Source: Lingula anatina
Lineage: Eukaryota; Brachiopoda; Lingulata; Lingulida; Lingulidae
Assembly: GCF_001039355.2 (NCBI RefSeq)
Contig: NW_019774626.1
Coordinates: 452,699 to 516,698 of the forward strand
Direction of reading: 5' to 3'
Length of the DNA: 64,000 nt
A program made the translations under genes and the position numbers. Positions 34,351 to 46,300 of this stretch are shown here, piece by piece (position 1 is the stretch's first letter; every line of letters begins with the position of its first letter). The notes beneath the pieces were generated by a model. The model ran no database searches. It saw only the letters and a program-made list of their open reading frames with translations, and was not told the origin of the DNA.

Positions 34351-37300
34351 TCAGTATCCATCATTTGACCAGGTGATACTTGTGTAACTTGGGAAGTTCT
34401 TTTTCAAGATTCCTGCTGATATAGAGTGGTCTGCTCGTCCATATCCCTGAAAATAAATAAATAACAATTATAATTTTAATTGCATTTGTAAGTGACCTGG
34501 TTTTATATATAGCCTTATGCACCAGCTGTTTGAGAAAAAAGGTCAAGACAGTTTTTGGGTTAAAATCATAGCAATCAATCTTTTCACATAAAACTTAACT
34601 ATCAAGGAAATCTATCACTAAATATTTTACTTGAAAAGAGTCCCTCTTAACACCACTGGTGGGCAAAGGTCGCTTTAGTAGATATATCATGTGAAGTAAG
34701 ATTTTATCACTAGGATGCCAAAGGTTTGACATAAGTGTTGGACCAAAATATTTTTATCCAAACCACCAAGTCTGTTGTCACAGGCCCGTAGCCAGGGGGG
34801 GTTCGGGGAGTTCGAAAGAACCGCCCCTTTTGCTGAGAAAAGGTCCACTCTGGGTAAAATTTGATCTAGGGACACAAAGTTTTTATGGGAAAAGGTCCAC
34901 TTTTTCAGAAAAAGAACCCCCTTTTGAAATTGCTGGCTACGGGCCTGCGTGTATGATCATACTCTTTCAACTTTTTTTTTTTTTGACATTTCCATCCTAA
35001 TAATACTTTCTAAGCATAACTGACAATACCCTGGACACAGCCACTAATCATTCTGCACCTTCCACCTGACAACTCCACTCAACATTGCCACATTGTAAGA
35101 AGTTACCTGGTTTACATCACTACCCTACCATTAGACACCATGAAAAATCTCTCTACACTGTTCTTCTCTCCAGTGCATACTGTGAACACACACACACACG
35201 TGGAGAGAGAGAGAGACAGAGAGAGAATTACTGACAGGAGTACTAAAGCAGATTTTGAATACACTTTGAACACTTTTACCAAGCAACTTCAACTTATTAA
35301 TTCAAATTAAATTAACTGTATCCATTTTCTTTAATTTTTTAGTTCTGAATAGTTTTCCATAGTTGGATGGCCAATGTATGAAAAATGAAACATTTAAAAT
35401 AGTCCAATAAAGCTGACATTCAAATTTAACCTGTCCAGTATTTAAGTACTGTCTCACTCCAGTAAGTTTGAGGAAAATATAAAGGATAAAAAGTAGCATG
35501 AGAATGATTCAAAAGTTATATGTTCAAATATGCAATTTTGTGCAAATAGCTGGTTTCCTAATGAATGTCATCAAAATTCAATTTTTAGGTCAACATATCT
35601 ACCAAATATCAGAAGAATACACATCTGAAACATACATACTTTGGCAACATGTAATTTGGCTGGACATTGCACCTCGATATCTACTACTACTGGTAGACCT
35701 CCCAAGTTGAACGTGTAACAAAGAAAGAAAAAACCAGACTATGTAGTTAGTTCCCAAAGTGCAACTCTACAGTATAATACAAACACATGCTTTGATGGTA
35801 CTAAGTATAATCATGTACCAGCCATTTAACACAAATGCTCCTTGAAGAAGATAGGAAAGGTGCATAAATAGATACCTGTGTGTATGGAATAAACAACACA
35901 GGCTGAAGCATGCAGTACATGCAGTAATGCATGGAGCACACCAAGCCAACGCCATGATGTAACAAATAAGATAAACAACGCTGCTGGATTAATGAGTTGT
36001 GGTTTATGCAAGAATCGAGACTATTCTGCTTTGGCATCTATTACAGGAAATAATACATTAATTCCAGACAGACAGAGGAAATGTGATTCTGTTCACCCAC
36101 TCCTTGATAATTTTCACTTAGTTTACCATTCTTTACTGTCACCTTGATTAACATAGTCACCAGCTTGGGGATAATTAAATTTGATACTTTTGACTAGATA
36201 GACAAACGTATATTTAAAGCTAATTTGTTGTTTGTAAGTTTAGAGCCCTTCAACACAATTCATTATTAAACAAATAAAGCAATATTTGATCACTGCATGG
36301 ACACTGCATGAAGTGATGATACAATATGTTACCATGATACAGCCTGTATTCCCAACATACAGATATTAAGTATATAGCTAAAGGATAAAAGTAATTCATT
36401 TAGACAATTTGTCCAAAAACTCAAGCCATTCACTGCATCAGACAGGAAAGCAGTGTGTTCAGGCATTGGCTTCCAAGAGCTTTAGATTCCCATGGACATT
36501 CTGAACATATCTGAACTTAATTGTAACATTTGTTCTTGGTGTGTTTGCCAATCAGCCTTCGGTCATCCAGAGTATCAAACTACTAACCTTTGCTGTACAT
36601 ACTCTGTAATGACTGCCTGTTACTAATTTTTTTCTTTCATAGTAAGACAATTGCCTAATATGTATGCTCAGTATTGTTTTAAGACCCATGCCAATGTTGA
36701 AGTTGCAAGCCAGCCACTTTCAACATGAGCTGATGTTGAAAATCAAATTGTCACCCCCTTTTCTTAAAGTTAATAAAATCTGGGACGTAGATTTAGATTG
36801 GCCACAGCCAGACATATTTCTTATATACCACCATATTATATTTTAAATTACCCTTCACCCTGAACAAATGTGAAATATACCGTGCATGAAAATAAAAGGC
36901 AAAGGGTGCCTATGGATACCTTCACACAAAGCAGTTTTAGATTGATCCAATATATAACAAGCCATGCCATGTGCTTGAATGTGGAGAAGGTTATAGATGA
37001 AGAGCCTTTCTTTGGAGGATACTGTTAGTATTTTGGTTTGGTTCCTTTCTAAAGCAGAAATGTACGGAACGACTGAAAGATGTCCCCTTGCCATAAAAAT
37101 CATCTGAATTTATAATAAAGGATTCCAACCCTGGGCACTTGTCCTCTCGCATTGTGTGCATCTCTGGAAATAATTTGAAGTACTGTAATGAATTTGCAGA
37201 TTTTAGCTACTTCTTTAAGCCTACTGGATGAATTGAAGTATTTTGGACTATTCAGGGTGCATTCGCTCTTTGCCCTAGGTATTTAATTTGCCAAATTTTG

Positions 37301-40300
37301 AACAGTAAGGAACAGGCTTCATGTGAAATAGAACCTTAAAAACGACATAAAGGTGGGTGTAAAGACAAATCATTTTCATCCAATTGGCCCAAAAATAATC
37401 CACTATTAAAGGCTTTTCTACAGGAAAACATTCTATACCAAGTCAATCTGTCTGCTTTAGTATACACAAAGAAAGATTTTAGGCCCATGCATATATGCAC
37501 ATATGAGGACTGACAGCAATCTCGTTAAGATAATTATATAAACACTTTCCCTACCTAATAAGAAAAAAAGATATCAATAAAGCTCTTGAAAATAAAAGGG
37601 GTATATCTTATGGATGAGTTATTCATGTCAGTGGTGGAACAGATGCTTTAACCCTCAAGTGACCGAGTGGGGTCATTTACGACCCCAGCCATATGATTTA
37701 ATGTGCCATCTCTTTATTTTTTATTCGAGTTTTCTTTCCTTGCATGAATTTGTCAGTCTACTAATCCTACACACTTTCACAGTTTTTTGTAGGGATCAAC
37801 CAATTAGTGTGGCGTATACATCACAAACTCTTGTGGGGTCATTTATGACCCCAAAGAGAAGCATTGGTTTTTCAATATTAGTTTTTAAATTTTATTCAAA
37901 TGTTTTGCCCACGCAACTCTGACAGGAAAATGTCACATGCATGTGCTTCATGCAACCAACCAGTAGGCCCAAAACATAGGCACAAATAAGTGGTTTGTGA
38001 AGATTGTGCTTGAAGTGTTACTAATAGTGCATCACCGAATCTAGTTTCAGTAGCTTTGTTGGAACTTGTTCTCATTACTGGGTCTCTCATTTTGACTGTT
38101 ACAATTTTCGGGTATTTCGAAAATCTAAAGAATTCTGTCGATATCATATTATACATATATTTTAATTTTAATTGTTAAAACAATTGTTTGTGTGGATTTT
38201 GTTTTATACACAAATGTGGTAGTAACATACATGTAGGTTGATTGGATGAGTTCTGAGTAGTATTACTTCTTTACCAGCATTAGGGTATTCCCTACTCAGC
38301 AAGTCAGCTAATTATTATTATTGAAGTTAGCAGGATACTAACTCAACATAAGTCAAAGTATTTTTACTCAAAGTAATTTTGTAATGTACTTTTTTTCATT
38401 TAGTGTGGCAAATAAAAAGAGAAATATTTCTGCAAGTGGAAACTGACAAGGACTGTCTAAATACCGGTGTAATGTTGTTCTTAAAATCTGTGCTTGGTTA
38501 TTTTATGCAATAAAAGTATTATTACCAAATACTTATTACATTAGGTCATTATAAAATGCTTGTCTTAAATCCTGGGAGTAGTATAGGTGTGATAAACCCT
38601 CAACAGCCCTTTATAATTGTACAGAGCACAATGGGGTCATAGATGACCCCATTTGGTCATTTCAGTCAGTAAAATAGCTTGGTCTCTTGAGGGTTAAGCA
38701 CATGCAAACCAGGCAGCATGCCTTTCTCAAGGGGCTTTTTATGTGGTGGTCATTTCCATGGTTGGTTCTTAATTAATATATGACTTTTATCATAAATCAG
38801 CTTAATTAACATTATATTATTTTTAAATGCAAAACATTCTGAGATACTGGGAAAAATGTCAATGAGAACAGCTTAAAACAGACCAAGGCCTAAAATTAAA
38901 GAAACAGTTTGCTCTCTTCCATCAATCAACACAGTTATTGTATAGAAAAAAGGAGTCCATTTCTACATAATTAACATTACATGTAAAATTGATAAAACTG
39001 ATTACACTGAAAGATTGACTGATATAATGATTTGATCTTTTCAATGGGCAGACATAATTTTAGAATCATTAAAATTATATTTGTGCATAGCATTTGTGGT
39101 GCTTTTACTGTAATATTGGCATAGAACTGTATAGGGTAGTTTTTTTTTTTTTTTTTTTCAATTTTGTTGCTACCACTCAAAAGGACTGTTCTAATTTTAA
39201 GAATAAAAATTCATGAATTTAAAAAAAAAAAAAAAAAAAAAAACACTATCTGTAAAATTCACAATTTTCCCCACTGAAAAGATAAACCCAGAAATGACTA
39301 TACTTTGGAATGAAATCTAAGAAACCGGTTCAGATTCCACTGATATAAAAAATTGATTTTACTGGATTTTTCGTTGGCTTTAGTCTCCTTATAAGTTTTC
39401 ATTCAAAATACCTAGCTAATAGATACTTACAGATGTATATCTGCAATCATGTCCTTTTTAATAAAGATAAATAAAAAATTCCAAAAGTTCATTCTTATGT
39501 AGTAATGTAAGTAACTGTGAGGAAGAAGTGTCCTTAATTAGAATGTACATTTACATTTCTATTTCGAGTTTGAAATCCAATAGTGACGGCCAGTAAATAC
39601 CATAAAGTAGAATGCATTTAAGGACCCCTCAGCACTTAAATGTTTCATTAATCTTTTTACCATTTTTGTCTGTATACTGTATACTGTAGATACATGTATT
39701 TACTAGACCTGCTAAAAGGACAATATATGTGGCCAATGGAAATTACTGACCCTGATTTAGGGTGAGGTTTAACAGCAAACATCTGATCTCAGGAACATTT
39801 CACTATATCAAAACAATCCAGGTCATGGTTAAGGTGCTATCAAAGCTGGAACTAATACAAAATAAAATTTAAAAGATCACAAGCAGAAATGCCAAAATGC
39901 CATGGGTGTTGTCAACATGTGTACACACTGCAGTTTACTTTTTTCTTTCTTTTTTTTTCATTTAGTCAAACACTGGCCAAAAATATTCTGTTACATCAAA
40001 AATGGAAAGCTAACCTGCTATTTATATTTTGTATGTTTCAAAACTAATGCATATCTGATATAAATAAAGTAAAGCTATTGCCTTTACTTTAAAAAGAGTT
40101 CACCAGCAACTTTCACTGAGCAAAAATCAGAGACAAGATTTTACCTTAGGCTAAATTATCATGAAGCATAAGACACATAAGCACTCATGTGGTAGCAAAA
40201 ACAAACCCCACTCACTTCAATTATGATGACATTTACTTAAAATTAGTTAAGAAGGTCAAGTGTCTCATACATCTGAGTGGCTTTTCCATGTTTAAGAGAA

Positions 40301-43300
40301 AGGAGAACTCAGGAACATTGCCTCCAGCTATCTGTTGTCCATGAAGAACAACATTTCCTCATTGAAGTAATATAGTCTGAACATGTATCACAAAATTGGC
40401 AATTTATTTGTGTAGGAAATTTGGACATTGAGAAGCATGTAAGTCTGTGTAAGAACTTGAATAATATGTCCTCAAGCAATATATTTGAGTACTAAGTCAA
40501 CTGTTAAGGTTTTGGTAATTTTGTATCACTGCTTAAACTCAGCTCAAAATGTATAAAATAACAAATGAGCACAGGCCAATCATGCAATCTTTATGTTCAT
40601 TGTTGTTGTAGTCATAAATGCTTTCTTTGTTTCTTTTTTTAATTTCCCTTTCTTTTTTTTATTTTCATATATCTTCTCACAGTGATTATAATGTCATGAA
40701 CACGTATGGGCAGCCATTTCATATCAACAATTTGACAGTAACTTGTATAAAGATTTTATGCTGCATACTGTTTTACCAAGGAATCTACTACTCAAACTAC
40801 ATGTACATGAAGTTCTGTAGAAATGGTCTTCACTGTTGGCTCTCTTGGCTCCAACAAATGTAGTTAAAGTATAATAATATTACAGGTGCTGCCACCTACA
40901 TTTTGTGACCACATGCTTAAACAGGTCTTTCAAATATAAAAATTTACACATCAAAGAAGCAACCTTGCTAAATACTTATTTCCAGACCTTTAGAATAGTG
41001 GGTTATTTGCCAACAATACTCTAAGACCCCATTCCAACAGATTTTAGATCGATCTGTCCCTGTGGGGAGTCTCACTAGATTACTGTCAGCTTAGCTGGCT
41101 TAAGCGTCTGTCCCGCCTACTAAAAGCTGTAAGGGGGTAATTAACTGTTGTGTGTGCTCGACTGACTGCAACTTAGCGTGAACCCCAGGGAGTTAGGTCG
41201 ATCCGGATTGATCGATCTAAATCTCTCGGAATGCAAGATCCACTGCCATTCCTACCTGGGAATGTTCAGTCTAGCATATTTGTTAATGCTTAATACTGTA
41301 CCTCAGCTACATTAAAGGGATAATAACTCTTCGTATGAGATCTATATTTCACAATAAAAACATTAAGAATAACTCATAGAAATATAATATATTCTGTTTT
41401 ACGACAAAAACAGCAGTTAACTTATAGCTATTATTCTGATATCTGAGCTTGTCTTCAGACCACGTGACCTCCATTGATGGCTATACTCTGTTATAATCTC
41501 TTAAGAGATTTTAACAAAAAATCAAACTTTTTAGAAAAAAAACAGGGACTAACTTTGAATGTGAAAATGGATTTTTTAACCATTGGTAAGTATGGGAAAA
41601 TTGCTGTTAACTTCAGGAAAATTCATTTTTGGCCAAAACGAGGAGTTATTATCCCTTTAAAATCTTGCCTTAACAGTGCATAAATATTGTGCTTTGAAAT
41701 CCATTTGGCATACACACTTGGCAAGACATCTTTAATTTGCTTCCCTGGCTAAAGATGGCCCATGTTCTTAAATTTCAAATACAAGTTACACTTTGCAACA
41801 AATGCTTGTGCTTTACTTTAAATTTTATATATCACACAAAGTACCCTCTACAAGGGCAGTGCCAGGGGTTTTCTCAGTCTTTTGCAGCTGTTACAAAATT
41901 GGATGAAAAACCCCTGTCTGATTTGAGATGATCAGGTGGAATGCATTCCTCACCAGCGGGGACAATTTAATTAACACCTACTAGTAGGTGTTGAGTACCA
42001 CATATCCCTGTCTGTGTTACATTATGTGTAACGGGCCATTCAGAATGAAAATAGCTGAGCGCTAGCTGGTCTACGGCCTAAATATGCCAGACCTACATGA
42101 AAGGAAGACCGCTTAATCCTGTAATGGTGTCTACACCTCTTTTACGCCTCCCCAGGTATCGTCCCTGCAGGGGCACAGTAATTAAATATTGTCTCAATTC
42201 GACTGGTCGAGGGACAACGCATGGGGAGGCGTGTGAGAGGCGGAAAGACCATTACAGGATTAAGAGGTCTTCCTTTCATGTACTAGTAGATTCGCCATAT
42301 TTAGGCCGTGGACCAGTTAGCACTCGGATCTTCTCATTCTGAATGGCCCCTAAGTCCATATAAAACTGAATATTCCAAGTGTCCAGCTGTGTGATTACAC
42401 TAAACCCAGCCATTTTCTCCTCCGCGCCAGTTTAATTGTTTAGGGGCATGGTAGTTACACAAAAGAAGACAGCTTGATCACCTCAAATCCCACCGAGGTC
42501 ATTGACTCCATTCCCATTGACACCATCGGTCTATGTTGACTGATCCAGCTGTGCGGGGATTCTCACCGAGTGCAATCAGCTTAACTAAATAACAGGCCTC
42601 TTCTTGTTACCCATGCATGCACTCATATCATCACTACCTTTTCTGTAGTCTACTTAATACCAGAAGCAGGAGTGTCATTCAGTTTAGCTGATTGTACAGA
42701 TTGAGAGTCCCAGCAGAATGGTTTGCATTGTCTTACCTGGGAATAACCAAACACCTGTATGCTCTTCTTGTCTGGATCATGAATCATCCTTCCTCCTCCA
42801 ACACACTCACAGTCCAGGCCCAAACCCTCTATACTGGGCTCCACTTCGTCATAAATGTCAGCTATTATACAAAAGAAAAATGAATGTGTCAATATAAGAC
42901 ATTTACTTATCTATGTATTTACTGAAATTAATTGGAAAAATGGCTTACAAAAATTGAAAGCTTATCTCAATCTTGGACATAATTCGTTATTATGTCCAAG
43001 TCCCAATCCAGAACTCTTCAAACTTTTTACTTTTTTTTTATGTTGTCAAAGATTAAATAATTGGTATGAATATTAAAGCCATATTCTTAAATAAATATAT
43101 CATTATTTTAAACATCCATGGAGAACTACAAGAATTATCCAAGCAGAAATGGAGTTAGGTAGATGGGTCTTAATAAACTAGGTTTGTATACCCCTTAAAA
43201 AAATGAAGTAGCTATGTAGCCATCATATCTGCTGCACTAGCTAATAAGACTGAAAAAGATTTGGCAAAGTTTCCATAATTGATGGATGTTTCATTTATGC

Positions 43301-46300
43301 AAGCACTGAAAATGATAACCTTGAAAAGATAAGAGAATATTCCACTTAGTTCAATGCTTAAAATTACTGGGAAATTACGGTAGTTTTTTTTTCTTTTCAC
43401 TTCTGGCAGTTTTCTCAATCTCCAGGGGGAAAACTTTTAATAAATGAGTAGTGATACAAAGCACTACTGTTCAATAGAAGTGATTTACTGGGAATGTATC
43501 AAATCCAATTGGCCATAAAACAAGTTCACCACAAATTGGTCTGTCTACATAAATTGCTCTAAAGGTAGTTCCAGAAAAGTATAAGCAATGATAACAGTTG
43601 ACAGTGTGTGTGAGAAAGGTGATGAATTAATTGTTTCTTGTTTAGGTAAAGATAACTTGGACCACAAAAAGGACCAACTAAAAGCTCAGGAAGAAAGATG
43701 CCATGGGCATAAAGACCTGCTTATTTTCACTATTTATTTTATTTAACTTTATTTTATGAAGGTAAAAACATGGTAAATCTAAAATCTTTCTTCCCCTTGA
43801 CCCTCTTGAGGTCAGTTAAAAACTACCAAAATAACCATACAAGGTATTAAAAATAAATAACAAAAACAATAATAATATTAATAACATTTAAATAAGTTGA
43901 TTTAAAAGTGTCTGTTGTTTTTTTAATTTAATCTAATTACAAATCTCAAAGGTGTTTGTGCTTCAAATGAAAGCTCCAAATTATTTTAGTTCTGATATTT
44001 TACTGGTAACATCACAAAGTATAAGGATATTACCATGGCCCATAGGAGCCTACGCGTGCGTCTTTTAGACACCCCTTTACATGCGAAAACGACAAGGCCT
44101 ATGCCGACTTCGTCTTTTACTACAGAGCTTTGAGAGCCGAAAATGACATGGCTGTGTCTCCTTCGCCACTTACTGAACTCCATAGATGCGAGATTGACAT
44201 GACCCATGTCGCGTTCGTCTCTCAAATGACACTGTTATAAAACATGAAACAGCCATGACATGTGTGATTTTTGCAGCTGAATAAGTAGACCCTTGTAAAC
44301 GAAGTTGACGTGACTTTGAGAGTCATGTCGCTTTCAACTCTTACAAACCTCCAACAAAATCCATCTCCACACAGACGCGCGCGACATGTATATTATTGGA
44401 CATGGGTCAGTTGAAACCCTATTAACCTAAAGGGCTCATGTTACTTTCAGCCAATTAATTTGAAACAGAAGGACCGTCTTAAAACCTTTTATATTTGAAT
44501 CCTTCAAAATAAAATTGTAAGGTCATATAATTATTACAAGCAATTAGCCACACTGTTATGTGGATAGCACTAAATTATGATGGGATTCAAATGAAAAAAT
44601 GTTTTGGGACAGCACTTCTGTTTCAAGTTAATTGGATTTGACATATAAGAGTTGGCTGAAAGTAACATGAGCCCTTTATGTTAATAGTGTTTCAACTGAC
44701 CCATGTCCAATAGTACATGTTGCGCGCATCTGTGTGGAGATTTTGTTGGAGGTTTGTAATTGTTGAAAGCGACATGACTCTCAAGGTCACGTCAACTTCG
44801 TTTAGAAGGGTCTACTTATTCAGCTGCGAAAACCACACGTCATGCCTATTTCATGTTTTATAACAGTGTCATTTGAGAGACGAACGCGACGTGGGTCGTG
44901 TCAACCTCGCATCTAACGCGTTCAGTAAGTGGCGAAAGAGACACAGCCATGTCATTTTCGGCTCTCAAAGCTCTGTAGTAAAAGACGAACTCGGCATAGG
45001 CCTTGTCGTTTTCGCATGTAAAGGGGCGTCTAAAAGATGCACGCGTAGGCTCCTATGGGCCATGGTAGGATATATCTCACAAAACATTCAGTGTCTTTTA
45101 TGTTTATATATACTGTCATCTGAAGTGTCTGGGAAAAAGATGCACTTGAACATTTAGGTGCTTTCAGGATGACCTGCTAAACATTTTGATTAAGTGTCTT
45201 TCTCCAAGCCAATTAGAAATTCTTAGAATTGGATTTATTCTATCTCTTGGTACTGCAGTTAAGACCAACTTGGCTAGAGGGCCATTTTTTTAGAAACCTG
45301 TGTATTAGACTGAGCCATGAGACATTTCAAAACATTTATTGTGGTCTATTATGGTACAGTCCGATAGTATAGTATGGTATGCCATTTATGGTATGGTATG
45401 GTATAGTATGGAGTAGTATGGTATGGTATGGTAGGGGTAGCACGGTGTGGGGTAGCATGGTGTGGTATGGTATGGTATGGTATGGTATGTTATGGAGTAA
45501 CATGGTGTGGTATGGTATAGCACATTTCTCTCTCATNAACATGCAAATCAAAATAATGTACGTTTTGAATTAAGAAATTGGCGGCCATTTTGGATGTTTA
45601 TACCCTGAACAAAATCTCAAAACAATTTAAATTATTCAGTCATACATTTCATACCATGACCTGTGCAATAAATCCTCCATTTAGTAGTAGGAGATGTTTT
45701 ATACTGAGAAAGGCTTGTTGACATATCAAAACAAAAAGCCCATTTTATGTGGTGGCCATCTTGGATTAGAGCCATCTGTGTTCAAATGTACAATTTGGTG
45801 ATAAATTAACTAGTAAAAATTAAAAATATAGACTTCAACTTATTCAAATACATCAAAACATGTAAAATATTCCTAATGTTTGGTTAATAAAAAAAAAATT
45901 TCAAATTTAGGTATTTGTATTTTTTTACAAAGAGTAAGGAAAATGGCCGCCATCTTGGATTCAGTCGCCATCTTGAAAAATGTAAAGTGCCTGAAAAATC
46001 AAAGAAGGCCAAAGTACTTGTGATCAGTGCAAATTTTGATAATATTAAGTTGTTAAGTAACTTTTAAATCAATTTTTGTATTTACAGTTGACACGTGAAT
46101 TTACTGGCGGCCATCTTGGATTTGGCCTGTTTCCGGTACAAACGGACACTTTGTCAAGCCGGAAACAAGCAGAAATGAAAAATTCAGGTTCTAAACTACA
46201 AGAATCAATCATAAAACCTTTGCCTGACGGGGGGTGCAGCCAAATTGGATTTTTTGGCCTTTGGCTCATGGACTACAACAAAATATAGTCAAAACTGTTC

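Larger units (their letters stand above)
42862..45536. other. PHPT1 long-intron segment, allele 1
   Basis: No exon. The part from about 42897 recurs from 46475 onward with small differences, except that this copy contains the foldback element at 44031-45067. Confidence 0.6.

Noticed and set aside
43986-45157. A pair of similar open frames beginning MRDERD on opposite strands
   Set aside because: They lie in the two arms of the foldback element and are mirror images of the same DNA. They have no initiation context, splice sites or known domain.
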